This document shows positions 11,437 through 22,770 of a stretch of DNA of 64,000 nt, one piece after another. Below the pieces are notes generated by a model that did no database searches, had not been told where the DNA came from, and saw nothing but the letters and a program-made list of their open reading frames with translations. Position numbers and translations under genes: made by a program. How positions within the stretch are numbered: the first letter of the stretch is position 1; every line of letters begins with the position of its first letter. Origin of the DNA: Dendrophyllia cribrosa (taxonomy: Eukaryota > Cnidaria > Anthozoa > Scleractinia > Dendrophylliidae); contig JAJLRJ010000013.1 in assembly GCA_024195265.1 (NCBI GenBank), positions 17,802,021 to 17,866,020 on the forward strand, written 5' to 3'.

Positions 11437-11530
11437 TTTTATTATATCCACCGAATCCGGACTGTGAATCCATTATTGTGATCCTTTTGGTATGACATCT
11501 TTTGTTGGCTCAGGCAGCACCTTCAAAACC

Positions 11531-11577
<47 letters not shown>

Positions 11578-11970
11578 CTTGATGGTGTCCGGCAGTTGCC
11601 TGGCAACAAAAATCGCGACCCGCTGACAACGGCCGCTTTCATGTTTATTCATGGCGGCCGGGCTGACAAGTTTATCCTTACTCATCGTCGGTGAAACACG
11701 ACCAATTTCTGATGCAAATGAGAAACAACAACAACACTGGCTTCAAAAAGTGGCTGGAAATCCTTGCCCGAGACAATTAACCACCGAAACTCCGCTGGAG
11801 CGAGAACGGCGACTTGAAATTCACCGCGATCGAGCAACGAAGAAACAACGTGAGCATCGTTTACAAAGACTTCGAACAGCCTAGGCACACCGTTTGAGTA
11901 GGTTCAAACGCCTTGAACGCCTTCTGAACGAAACCGATCAGAAGAGGCGACACCGACTGAAAGTGTTGAA
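11437..11970 (+). repeat. direct duplication, left copy (partner 13076-13600)
   Basis: This 530-bp segment, with a (TA)n tract at 11534-11571, recurs after Penelope copy B at 13076-13600. The two are nearly identical apart from TA-repeat length. The two copies bracket a truncated Penelope insertion. Confidence 0.85.
11651..11884 (+). CDS. hypothetical basic repeat-rich fragment, copy 1
   Basis: A 77-codon open frame starting at an ATG. The C-terminal half is strongly basic and charged, with ETPLERERRLEIHRDRATKK followed by QREHRLQRLRTA. Arg/Glu-rich repeats of this kind are common near the N terminus of helicase-encoding transposon proteins (Helitron-like) in invertebrates. That link is inference only. 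The frame ends at a stop, but similar basic repeats continue in other frames downstream (LNETDQKRRHRLKVL), so it is probably a decayed piece of a longer protein. An identical copy lies at 13284-13517. Confidence 0.4.
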   Translation: MAAGLTSLSLLIVGETRPISDANEKQQQHWLQKVAGNPCPRQLTTETPLERERRLEIHRDRATKKQREHRLQRLRTA

Positions 11971-12470
11971 ACAGCCCGCGGACGACAACGGATGCACAAG
12001 CACCCGGCTGTTACAAATGCGATAAGACCAGATGTGACCTTTGCGAGAATTTCCTTGTCAGTTCTAAAACTTTTTTCAGCGTCCAAACTGGCAAAACATA
12101 TAGTGTTCGACAAAGACTTTCGTGCAACTCCAATAATGTAATTTATTTGGTTCATTGCAAGAAATGCAATCTCCAATATGTTGGATCTACCACTACTGAA
12201 TTTAAAGTTAGATTTAGGAACCACAAATCTACTATGAAAACAAACAAGAAAACCTGCGAGGTCGCCATACACTTCAACAGAACGCCACACATTCTATCAG
12301 ATTTCACTTTTCAATGCATAGACCAAATTTATACAAACACAAATCAAGACACAGAAAAATTACTTGTCACTAAAGAAGCGTACTGGAGTGCGCAGCTATT
12401 TTCCCTTTCGCCCTTTGGGCTAAATAAAAGACAGGAATTTCATTCAAAAAATCGTATTCATTACAATTAA
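11971..12470 (+). pseudogene. GIY-YIG endonuclease fragment of Penelope copy B
   Basis: Open in one frame from the truncation point to the stop. It carries the CYKC/CDLC cysteine cluster, then VIYLVHC, QYVGSTT and the NHKSTMKTNKK segment. There is no start codon of its own and the whole RT is missing, so it is a dead 5'-truncated copy. The sequence itself is not frameshifted, in contrast to copy A. Confidence 0.8.
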
Positions 12471-12981
12471 ATTCAGGGGTTTTTATCACTAGGTTGCGAT
12501 TTTCTTATAGTTGACTTTTAGCATTAATTTTTATATTTTTATCGCCTTTTGTAATTGTCTTAGCGTTTAAGGGCCTCGTTCGGGGAATGTTATTTTTGTG
12601 CTGGCCTCGTCACTCAAAGGCTCTGAGTGCGGAATTTATTACTCTGTTTAAGGACCCTGCTCAGGGATTTTGTTGTGACCTTGGCTGGTATGATTATTCA
12701 AAGCCCTGAATGGGAACGTATTACGTTAGGGCAATTGCATAACTTTTTACATCTATTTTTGATTGTCTTTCTTAGTAATTATACCTTCTATTGTTATGTT
12801 ACCGTAGCTCATCAGTATATTTGTGGTTTTCCTTTAGTCTAGTTTCGTTATCACTTCTATTATTGTATTACTGTTGTATTTTTGCTTTTATTATTTTTGT
12901 TACGTAATTTATCAGTAGTTTAATGTTAAGTCATTGTTGTAACCGTATTTAAGTCTCATGTGTAACTGTCCGGCTGTACAA

Positions 12982-13007
12982 CTGATGAAGGTCGAGAGAC
13001 CGAAACG
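12982..13007 (+). ncRNA. hammerhead-ribozyme-like core, copy 3
   Basis: Third occurrence of the CTGATGA / GGTC-GAGA-GACC / GAAAC core, in the 3' region of Penelope copy B, unchanged relative to the other two. Confidence 0.5.
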
Positions 13008-13075
13008 TTTTTTAACTAAATTTTTACATTTTTTATACCAAAAGTTGTCCATTTTCGGTCTTTTTAACTAGTTTT

Positions 13076-13167
13076 TTATTATATCCACCGAATCCGGACT
13101 GTGAATCCATTATTGTGATCCTTTTGGTATGACATCTTTTGTTGGCTCAGGCAGCACCTTCAAAACC

Positions 13168-13210
<43 letters not shown>

Positions 13211-13600
13211 CTTGATGGTGTCCGGCAGTTGCCTGGCAACAAAAATCGCGACCCGCTGACAACGGCCGCTTTCATGTTTATTCATGGCGGCCGGGCTGAC
13301 AAGTTTATCCTTACTCATCGTCGGTGAAACACGACCAATTTCTGATGCAAATGAGAAACAACAACAACACTGGCTTCAAAAAGTGGCTGGAAATCCTTGC
13401 CCGAGACAATTAACCACCGAAACTCCGCTGGAGCGAGAACGGCGACTTGAAATTCACCGCGATCGAGCAACGAAGAAACAACGTGAGCATCGTTTACAAA
13501 GACTTCGAACAGCCTAGGCACACCGTTTGAGTAGGTTCAAACGCCTTGAACGCCTTCTGAACGAAACCGATCAGAAGAGGCGACACCGACTGAAAGTGTT
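13076..13600 (+). repeat. direct duplication, right copy (partner 11437-11970)
   Basis: Nearly identical to the left copy, with a shorter (TA)n tract at about 13171-13202. After 13600 the host sequence continues with more Arg/Gln-rich coding-like sequence, which in the left copy is replaced by the Penelope insertion. Confidence 0.85.
13284..13517 (+). CDS. hypothetical basic repeat-rich fragment, copy 2
   Basis: Same 77-codon frame as at 11651-11884. Here the natural downstream sequence is kept. Charged, basic stretches continue in shifted frames to about 13760 (for example NTRDEYLSYGREKQTQITRK), consistent with one longer, frameshifted ancestral protein. No catalytic motif is seen. Confidence 0.4.
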   Translation: MAAGLTSLSLLIVGETRPISDANEKQQQHWLQKVAGNPCPRQLTTETPLERERRLEIHRDRATKKQREHRLQRLRTA

Positions 13601-13887
13601 GGACAAAATGATTTTGTTTATAGACGCAACGAGAGGCGGCAAGAATTGCACGATCAACTAAATACTCGTGACGAATATCTTTCATACGGTAGGGAAAAGC
13701 AAACACAGATTACAAGAAAGGCTCAGAGAAGAAGAACGATTAAGAAATCTAGCTCAAATCACCACACTTTAGTGATTCGCTCTCCAATGCTCTTCAATTC
13801 AAACAACCTACATTTACAGGCAAGTAAGCCTTTTAAGCTTATATACGTACAACCCTCTATAAATTAAGCTTATTCTTTAATTTAACT

Positions 13888-14010
13888 TTAGATAGATAGA
13901 TAGAAACTTTATTTAAGTGTCAAAAGACCTTATAGCCTGGGTAAACCCATACTAATTTGGGGACACATAAAAAAGTATAAAATATCTAATATTAATCTAA
14001 AACCTAAAAT
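13888..14010 (-). repeat. LINE 3'-end remnant with (TATC)n tail
   Basis: A GATA tetramer run followed by AAACTTTATTTAAGTG reads on the minus strand as an AATAAAG-containing 3' end followed by (TATC)n. This is the same arrangement as the LINE tail at 34410-34489 on the plus strand. Confidence 0.6.
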
Positions 14011-14511
14011 ATATTTAATATTTAAAATTTATATAAAGCTAACAATTTATTAAATGATAATAAAAGCTAAAATTTAAAAAAAGAAAATGATAAAATTGTA
14101 TTGTTAAAAACAAGATTTAAAGTACCTAAAAATTGACAGGTAGATGATAAGAGGACCTGTTTTTCAATATAATATATTAGTACTCAAACACTGGAAACTA
14201 TTCTCTAAGTTCATACTGTAAATTGATGTTTATTGAAATTCTCACTAAGAAACTTGATATAAGCTTAAATTACATAACATTGTATGCATATGACAATGCT
14301 ACTTTTATTACTATTATCTATGCTCATCTATGGTATGTTAGGAGGTTTTACTATTCTATGTTACTGTAGTCTCATTGCTCTTTTTGAGTAAGATTAAATT
14401 ATTATTTTTACTACAACTGCCGGTACCACCATTGAGTTGTTATTTTTTTGTGCAACATCACTCTTCAGCAACAGTAAACTCCTGCGATCTCAACCATTCA
14501 AGCGAATAGTG
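14011..14511. other. no gene recognised
   Basis: Very AT-rich, no supported frame. Confidence 0.4.
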
Positions 14512-14710
14512 AATAGGCCATTTCCGAGTTGCCTTTAGCCTCTCTCTCAAAACAAGGCTAGTTGCGTAACCTTTCATATAAAAATGAGTTTTCATTCACA
14601 TGGAAATAAGTTTTATTTGCATGTAAAAGAAAACTCATTTTCATATGAAAGGTTTCGCACCTAGCCTCGCTGTGATAGAGAGGCTAAAGGCAACTCGGAA
14701 ATGGCCTATT
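14512..14710. mobile_element. 199-bp hairpin MITE
   Basis: The ends are inverted repeats of about 35 bp starting AATAGGCCATTTCCGAGTTG, and the arms continue to pair imperfectly through the centre (ATGAGTTTTCAT region). No coding capacity. No clear target duplication was identified. Confidence 0.8.
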
Positions 14711-15875
14711 GGGTTAGCAATTATTTGATACCCAGTATATAGAACAAAAACATCAGCAGTATCTAAAGGGAACAGGTTAATTTGGGAGATAGCACTCACA
14801 AGCTTCAAAAATGGAATTTAATCGAGACAGCAGGAGTTAGCTGTATTCCTGATAAACAAACTCTCACACAATCAAAATAAACAGAACACATGCACTGCAT
14901 ATTGTCCTCGACCCATGTCCACAACCCATGTCAACAACAGTACTATAAATCCACCTTCAGACCAATTTTCCTTCTGACAAAAATTAATGGAGATAGGTTT
15001 GGGGGGGGGGGGGGGGGGGGGAGGGAGAGAAGGGCCTGAGGATCTTTTGATACCCAGTCCCATAGCAGTTACAGCGACCCACAGCTCAAAACCTGACCAG
15101 TACCAGCTCCTATTTATTTTATTTTAGGAAGACAGGGTACTAAGTACAAGTTAAATGGAAGCGACTAGGAACGAATATGTCTCAAGTTTAAATTTCGGGC
15201 CATTGCCGGCATGCAACTCAACCTCTCCAGTCAAATCAGAAATTCCATCTCCCTCCCACATTGCTGTAATTTTGCAATGCATCCTCCCCCGAGCTTCGCG
15301 AGGTTCTGCGAGACACGTATTTCTAGTATTTAAATATACGTGCGTGCATGTATGTATGTATGTATGTGCATAAATTTGCATGCGCTAATGTGACACGAGA
15401 GAAAAAAGAACAGTCACAGCCGGATTTACAAGTTGGAAGGACAAGTTGCTGAAACATGACACCGCTTATCTATTTACTTAGAAGTGCTGTTTTCACATTT
15501 ATTCTAAACACGCATGCATAATTTTTTAAACAGGTCTATTTAGATTCTGCGTACGGCTTACGCGTTTCAAAGGCTTTTTTTTCCGTTTGAAGAGAACGAT
15601 CACCAAACTGCTGTTACAAAGGTAAGTAATGCATAGTAAATGAAACAAATACGACGATAATGACCAAGTTATCATCTTTTTTGTTATAATTTAGTTTGAA
15701 CTTAATCAAGAAAAGTGTTCTTAAAGCAAAATGATTCTAAAACAGGACGTTTTCGGTATTTGTTGTCAAATTCGCACTTTGGAAATAAAGGTATTTCTAA
15801 CACAGGCTTGCAGTCAAGTCTCTAAAAGTTTGTGTATACATTGGCAAGATCAGAGTCGCTTGGTTTTCAAAGATA
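14711..15875. other. unassigned stretch, G run at 15000-15020
   Basis: No gene seen. The segment 15520-15620 is related to the flank at 25229-25280 and to 30720-30780, so it belongs to a dispersed repeat family. It also supplies an empty-site reference for the MITE at 24305-25228. Confidence 0.5.
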
Positions 15876-16121
15876 CAGTAGAACCCCGCTAACTCAAACT
15901 CGGATAACTCGAACTCCCCGCTTACTCAAACTAAGTTTGATTTCCTTTGGATTTGGCCCTATTTTTTTAGTAATGTAAAATGTTAATGTTGTTTATAGTG
16001 GACGAGCACTTAGCTTATAGCTAATTCACAGGCACGCCACTCAAATAGTGAAACAAATATTGTAAATTGAACGTCACATGTTAAAAATCCCAACTGACAG
16101 GAGACAGACCAGTCGGCTATT

Positions 16122-16260
16122 TTACAAGCGTGGCCGAGGAGTTGAACTCGGGTCTACCGTGAAACAACTCCATCCAGCTAGTGGTCAGAACGTACTTGAA
16201 CTCGGTACCTCCGGATTTCAAGTCCAGCGCCCTAACCCCTCGACCACGCTGCCTCCCTTC
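16122..16260 (-). repeat. tRNA-Ser-like SINE remnant
   Basis: The minus strand carries GCGTGGTCGAGGGGTTAG, then TGGACTTGAAATCC, then GTTCAAGT, which resembles the A box, TGA anticodon arm and B box of tRNA-Ser. The acceptor stem does not close. The opposite strand at 16127-16150 carries a related GTGGCCGAGGAGTTGAACTC word. Most likely a tRNA-derived SINE fragment nested in the pogo-type element. Confidence 0.55.
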
Positions 16261-16523
16261 ATTTTTACTCGGATAACTCGAACTCAGATAACTCGAATTC
16301 CCGGCTAACTCGAACTATTTTCCGTTTCCCTTGGCACAAATTTGCCTCGATAACTGGAACTCTGTTGTTAGGACTTCTCAAAATACAGTATTAAGGAAAT
16401 AGGTTGCTTGTTATCTGATTGTAACTTCGGACTGATCACGTATTTAACATTCATTTCACGATCTTGTCAGTTACCACCGGATGTCGTGACTTTTGCCTCG
16501 GCAATGAATATAGAAAAACGGAC

Positions 16524-16659
16524 ATGTTTATTTCTTTAATGTTGTTTTGTATTTAGTTGGACTGTAGTAATACACTACAAACTTCGTTTATATGTTTATT
16601 TCTTTAATGTTGTTTTGTATTTAGTTGGACTGTAGTAATACACTACAAACTTCGTTTAT
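16524..16659. repeat. 68-bp perfect tandem duplication
   Basis: Two adjacent 68-bp copies starting ATGTTTATTTCTTTAATG, with no differences seen, so the duplication is recent. Confidence 0.9.
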
Positions 16660-16922
16660 ATTGCAAAGACATGGACCCAAATGTTAATGTTACACTTAGC
16701 GCGAAGTCATAATCTTTGGAATTTCTTGTTACCATACGCAAATTGAGCGATGTTTATCACAGAAGTAGATAATTAAAACTATGTTCACGCTATATATCGT
16801 CACTATTATTAATAGTTAACAAAATAAGGACATTTTTAACCGACCCCGATTACTCTAACCCCCGCTAACTCGAATCGATTTTCGTTTCTCTTCAGAGTTC
16901 GAGTTAGCGGGGTTCTACTGTA

Positions 16923-18828
16923 TTTAAAAAAAATTCCTTAAATGTATCGTTCTGTCAGAAATAAATTATGTTTTTGTTAAGAAACCAGCAATTAGCAAAA
17001 TGATTACCACCGATTGTTATCTTCGGGACCGTGGAATTTTTTTTTCAGCTGGCAAAATGTCATCAAAAATGTTACTCTTAAAAGAAAAATGAAAATTTTC
17101 TTAACATTTTACTGCCCGAAGAAAAGCATCGCGGAAATTTCCACACACGTTTTGCTTCTGTCAGTCTTGTGAATTAAATGTCGGCGCGAATTAATTTCCT
17201 CCGACATTTGCTGTTTTTTCTGGCAACAGGAAAATTAGAAAAAGCTTATCATAACAGTGGCTTATTACTAAAAAAAATGTTCATTTTTGAGAATACGTAA
17301 AATACAAGGTGATTAAAAGCTGTTTATCCTTTTCGTAAAAATGGCTTACAGTCTTCGGGCCGACGGACTCCTCTGACTTTGTCTGACAGTTTCTATTGAC
17401 GAGAAAAAAAAGATCGCTCTTACGGCTTAGTCTTTTGATTTTAGTTACACGTGAGAATTCTTCCAGAGCTGTGTAAGTTTTATTTATAAACCAACACGCA
17501 AATATCTCCCCATGCAACAACGCAGTTTTAGCAAAGCTGCCGGTGGATTATCAATCCTGAAAGATAAACTGATAGGGATCGTAGTCTTTAGTCATTGTCG
17601 TTTTCATCATTATTTTTGGCGGTTAAACAAGCAAGCTTAGGCTCTCTATGTTGAGGTAAAACTTCAAAACAGGGTACATTTATTCTTCTATTTTATAGGA
17701 TATAATTATTCCGTTATGAATTTTTCAGCTAATTTTGGTGCAGCGATATTCAAGCATGGCCACGCTACATTCATTCATAGTCATGCAGTAGATCAAAGCG
17801 TCCCAAAACATTAGACACACCCAACACTACGCAATATTCATAAATACTCGCAACTTAGTTACAGAAACCACCAAAATTTCTGGGTTATACAAATTTGTGT
17901 GTAATTAATAGAAACCCAATTTTCGATTTTCTGTTATTACTCATGCGCGAAGCGGCATGAGGTTAAAAAATGGGCTCCGTTTTTCTTGTTATTTTTATTA
18001 TTTTTTGTGTCACGATTTTGCATGCAAATTTATGCACGCATATTTTAGTGTACACGAACTCGCCCCTGCCAGTCCTAGAAAGTTATTTTTGTCGCCTATT
18101 GTTATAAAAGGCTTCAGGAAGGTTAAACCAATCAGAATCCGTCTACTGAGCACATGTCTGGGTTTTAGAGGGGACTAGAGAGAATCGCTTTGTCATTCGG
18201 AGAAGACTATCAGATTTCAAACAAATGTGGCTTCTTCTGTACTCTACACTTCAATTTTTCAGACGTTAGTTTTCCATTACCAAAATGTAAACACGCCTTT
18301 TAGGACTTCGAAATGGAAAGAAAAAGTCCTTAAGACGACTTGTATGCCTTTGAAGAGGCGGTTGGAGAGCTGAAAGCAATGGAATCTTCCTGTGAGGATC
18401 AGCATCCATTTATCACAAAGCGGGACATGTCTTCTTTCAGAATTCATACTCGAAGCGGCAGACTTTACTAAGAATTTTCAAGCATTCCTGGAAAACTACG
18501 GTAAAGAAAGTAACATTTTTGAATGTCCATTTACTTTGTAAGAAACATTTCATAGACTGTTTCTTTGTGGAGAAATATTTATAAAACTCGGCCACACGAG
18601 AAATTCTTGGTAAATTCTTCGACATGTGCTGAACAAATTTGTTTGATGCGATAATTTAATGCGTTTTGCTCTTGAGACTAAACTAATAGATATTTCAATA
18701 AAACTTTCAACTGAGAGAAATTCGTTGTCCTTTTTCCTGTGTAAAGGCAAATTGAGATTAAACTTGTTCGAATGTTTTCTTCGTAAAGCCAATAATCACG
18801 GTAAAGGCATGCTAGTAAATATAATTAA
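16923..18828. other. no gene recognised
   Basis: AT-rich. A possible decayed coding scrap lies near 18310-18440 (charged residues in two frames), but no family is recognisable. Confidence 0.4.
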
Positions 18829-19265
18829 AGTGCCCATAACGATTTTTTTTTATTTTCTTATCTAAATCGACACGTCACGTTATGAGCGTCTGCGAAAACA
18901 TTTCGCGCTTTGCACAAAATGAGAATTTTTTTTATGAATATTTCAAATCTTCAAAATCCTATTTTTTTTGCAGTATACCCGTCCCGCTGTTAAGAAGGCC
19001 AACGGGCTCACATGTTCCTTAATCTACGTCACAGTTCCTTTGTTTGAAGTCACGTGTTCCTTAATCTACGTCACGGATCCTTTGTTAACCGAGCGAGGCC
19101 GAGAGGGACTAATGCGTCTGTGGACCAAAATGGCGGCCAATTTCGAAGACTTTAAAAAAATGATAAAAAATTCACGTTTTGCTGAAATCAAAAAAATTTT
19201 TCGCAGACGTTCATAACGTGACGTGTAGATTTAGATAAGAAAATAAAAAAATCGTTATGGGCACT
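18829..19265. mobile_element. 437-bp MITE with about 70-bp TIRs and TTAA target duplication
   Basis: The ends start AGTGCCCATAACGATTTTTT and pair over about 70 bp with the right end. TTAA lies at 18825-18828 and 19266-19269. The interior has a short direct duplication of TTCCTTAATCTACGTCAC. Confidence 0.85.
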
Positions 19266-19834
19266 TTAAGTTAAATAACGCTTTCTGAAATAAAGTTTGC
19301 TTTCAAGTTTTTGATTCGCAAAAATATTATGCGAATTATCTTTACGGATAAGAATGGCATTCTGTACACAGGAAGGGTCAGAAATTTTAGAAAACACTAG
19401 ATATAAAAAGGCAGGTTGCTGAATTTAAATATTATTTTGCAATGTTAATAATATAATTCGCAGAACCAAGCGCTCCGCGCTGCAATATAGGATAAATAAA
19501 TCGCCAAGCCTTTCGGAAGCAGAAAATCACTGAATTCTGATAAGCGTTTTGACTCTTTTATTCAAGGGAAAGACATTTTCATTCAAGGAAATATGAGTTC
19601 CACTGAAAAAGTTTTGACCCTAAGAACAAATATTTTGGATTCATGATCTGAAAAAACAGCGCGCGATCGAATTACATTTCACACGAAAATTGCATGAAAC
19701 GAATTGTATTTGCGACAACACTTTGAAGAAACTGTGAAGCTGGAAAAACTAATACATTGCAAAATCAAAGCAGTTATTGAAGGAAATAGCTTTATAGAAG
19801 GAGAAGGGAGGGGTGTTCATGATGCGTCGTGCAA

Positions 19835-20125
19835 TATTTGTTTTTATTAAAATGTTTCACCAATTTATAGCACTCATCACCACGGTTTTACATGTATTTT
19901 TTTTCCATTTCCTGTAAATTAAGGGCTAAAGCATTAGACTAGTGTGGGTTTGATCGGGAATCAATAAATTAAATATTCAAAGCTAGTACACAAAAGTGAT
20001 GGTGCAATGTGTGTCGCGCAAAATTCGCCGTTGACGGGGAAGGGATGCGTGACCCGTTTATAATAAACCATAAAACTTTCTTACGCAAGCGCATGAGTAT
20101 TGGCTCCAGGTAGCCTCTTGTCTCT
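19835..20125. repeat. dispersed repeat, partner at 45935-46470
   Basis: Shares long blocks with 45935-46470 (for example TTAGACTAGTGTGGGTTTGA and CTTACGCAAGCGCATGAGTA). The second copy has a G-run-bearing insertion. No coding capacity. Confidence 0.75.
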
Positions 20126-20633
20126 ATTCATAACGACAGGACTCAATGTCCAAACGTCAAACGGAAAGTCGTTTTGACTACAGATGTTCCTGTTTTTGTT
20201 CAAAGCTACGCTGTTAAAAAAATAATCGCCCAACAGGCGCATGCTAAGATGTATAAGGTGAATGAATTGTCCTGTAAATGCGGTTCTGTGGCTAAGAATC
20301 GAAGCAATTGTTTAAAATAATGATGAATCATGGTGATTAACCTCAAGATTTAAGTCAGTTTTCCTCATTTGAGGCTTTTATGTAAAAACCGTCCTAAAAG
20401 CTGAAAATACTCAGGCTCAAGCAACCTTTCATCTGAGTGGTTAGAAATAAAATATGAAAGCTGTGAGAAGTAAATGCTGTAAAATTATCAGGGCTAGAGA
20501 AAATTATTTCCGATTTTAAAATTGCAAACAAGAACTCTGCGAGTACTATGATTGGGCTGTTAAGGATATATTCACTTCTTTTACTTCAAACTCTTCGACC
20601 TCTTCAAGAGAACTAACGTCCCACATGGATCAT
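20126..20633. other. no gene; short repeat shared with 23975-24065
   Basis: About 100 bp near 20395-20495 (CAACCTTTCATCTGA, AATATGAAAGC) recurs at 23975-24065. Nothing else recognised. Confidence 0.45.
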
Positions 20634-21160
20634 TCATTCATGCTGATCTCTACTATGTAAATCAAACACTTTAAATACACCATCCCTTGTCTCAAAAATA
20701 GCGACTGTATAAATTATTATTGTCAAAATAAATGACTTATAATTATCACGTAATAACGATTCAAAAGCATCAAACAAAGGTAAACAACTCCCTTCTATTA
20801 CACTGTCAATTAAATAATGTACATTTCCATAATAACTTTCACTATACTCTAATAAATTGAAAGTTAACTCTCCCAGTACAAACAACATCAGGAACTTCAG
20901 TTAACATAAGGCATTCTTTTTGTGTTAAATTAGAAAGATAAGTATGCAACTCATTACCAAAATTCGAAATTTCAACAAGATCTGACGCACATGTTATCAT
21001 GCGACTAAAATTATACAATATAGCTGTTAAACTCATCGCTACACACTGACTACCCGCATTAGAACCAAAAAACACTATTTCCTTGGCTATAAGGAGCACA
21101 AATAGTTTTAGACGAATCTACACGAAATGGACCAGGATTGTTTTGTTTTGTTTTGTTTTG
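20634..21160 (-). pseudogene. cysteine-protease-like (OTU / Herpes_teg_N-type) fragment, two frameshifts
   Basis: Three minus-strand frames line up as one ancestral domain. The first, near 21150-21080, ends CAPYSQGN. The second, 21099-20842, holds GSNAGSQCVAMSLTAILYNF. The third, 20888-20634, ends VFKVFDLHSRDQHE before a stop. A Gln-Cys-x-x-x-Ser-Leu-x-Ala segment and a later Phe-Asp-x-His-Ser-Arg-Asp segment are the Cys and His ends of a papain-like deubiquitinase fold. I know this layout from proteins of large invertebrate helicase-bearing transposons, which carry a domain resembling the protease at the N terminus of herpesvirus large tegument proteins. Family assignment is inference. The two frameshifts make it a relic. 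Confidence 0.5.
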
Positions 21161-21913
21161 TTTGGGACAAATGCATTGATATAAGACTCCAAGTCATACC
21201 AAGGGTAAGACACACAAAACCCCTTCCCCCCTTCCTCGCACGCCCTTCGCTTTCTCGCGCGCCTCAATTCTCCCCCTTCCCCTTCGAACGCTTGCCACGC
21301 AGGCTACTGAGCCGTTAGAAACGAAGCATATAGAACCAAGCGGTAAAGTGGTCCATGGCCAAAAAAGGCAGGTTTCAATGATGGTGAAAAGAAATGATAA
21401 TCTGTCCATTGCGGCTCTACTGAAAGGATGCGTTTATTAATGCTTTTTATGCGGCCGCAGGTAGTAATAGAAAAGTTTATACCCGTTGGACGAATACTCG
21501 AAAGTAAGCAGCTCTCTAATTTATCCAATTGCAGCCTATATACTCTCCAAACTTTACAATATATAATCAGTATCCCTCAGAATATACTCGGACTCAAAGA
21601 CAGGATTTTTACTCAAAAAGAAATACGCGTTGTCATCTTCAGGACCTTTTGTTCTGCTTTGCTTGTATGAACGGGTGTCGATAAACGGTACAGTAACAGT
21701 TTATTCTCATAATAATAAATGTATACAGGTACATTTTTAATAATTAAATGAAAATTGGGAGGAAGACTAAAGAAACCCTTGCGGGCTTTTACAAAGTAGT
21801 CTCCCTTTAAGTTTAAGATTTATCTAAAAAATATTCATCCGGTATCAGATGTTGGCGTTTGCTTATATAATTGTAATTAATTGTTAGGTAATATAAATAC
21901 GGTTGTTTAGCCT
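21161..21913. other. no gene recognised
   Basis: A TTTTG pentamer run lies at 21139-21161. Open frames of 60-80 codons match nothing known. Confidence 0.4.
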
Positions 21914-22344
21914 GGGGGGAGGGGGATACTTCGCAATGTTTTAGGTGAGGGTGTTTCGCTGGGTTCTAAGAACCTCTACCCCATCTCAGACCTAAAATTT
22001 CTATTTTCGCTACCCCATCTCAAACCAAACAGTTAAATTTGGTAAAAGGCTCTTTATACAAAAAAGGGGATTGTTTACACAAATTGACAGAATTAGGCGT
22101 CAAACCCATACACGCTCATTGAATCGAGTGAAACTTCCACAGGCACGGTTCCAGATGAAAAATGTACCGGAAAAAAATTACAAAACACTTAATTCAAAAA
22201 TTGAACGGAAAAAGTATACCCCATCTCAGACTTAGTGGGCAAAACTATGACCCCATCTCAGACCTAGAAGGTCAAAAACCCGACCCCATCCAGCGGCACA
22301 TACCCGTATAGTTTATATATGAGAGAGCCCCCCCCCCCCCCCCC
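21914..22344. mobile_element. G-run-ended element, copy 1
   Basis: Left end is G-rich (21914-21925) and right end is a run of about 17 C (22328-22344). The right part reads CCAGCGGCACATACCCGTAT before the run. The interior repeats TACCCCATCTCAGACCTA several times. Length and layout match 22771-23184 and 34641-35090, so this is a MITE-like family with imperfect terminal inverted repeats and homopolymer ends. Confidence 0.6.
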
Positions 22345-22770
22345 GGTTTTTTTTAGCTACTGCTAATTAGTATAAAGTTAAAATTAGGGTACACGGCAGT
22401 TAATTTGGGATAATACAGATCATTTGGAACCTATTTACGCATCTCTTTTCAAGCTAGCGATGCAAACATCTTAGTCATATAAGAAGAATACAAAAAAAAA
22501 AACTTTTCTCTTTGCCTCTGGGCACAAGTCATGAAATGTTTTCTTATCGCTTGAGGGCTATTAGATTAGAAGACCGATGATCGGATTTCACCGTGCAGCC
22601 TCGTCATATAATTTGTTGAATTTTAAGTCAGAATTTACATTTCTTGAATCAGTTTTTCACTCCATAATGTAACATTGCCTTGTATTTATTGTATTTAAAG
22701 CCCGCAAAACGTTGAAATTATGTTTAAAGCTGATTTCACCGATTTCTCATAGCCAAAATACATCACGCTC

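Larger units (their letters stand above)
11971..13075 (+). mobile_element. Penelope-like retroelement copy B, strongly 5'-truncated
   Basis: Starts abruptly within the segment before the Cys cluster of the endonuclease. It continues through the GIY-YIG core to the stop at about 12470 and then the 3' region with a hammerhead-like core, ending near 13075. It is nearly identical to copy A, so both are young. It is inserted in, and flanked on both sides by, the same 530-bp host sequence. Confidence 0.85.
15876..16920. mobile_element. pogo/Tigger-type non-autonomous element, TA target duplication
   Basis: The termini are CAGTAGAACCCCGCTAACTC and its inverse at 16920, with TA on both sides (15874-15875, 16921-16922). 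Subterminal zones repeat TAACTCGAACTC. The interior holds a tRNA-like insert (16122-16260) and a perfect 68-bp tandem duplication (16524-16659). No transposase is visible. Confidence 0.85.
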
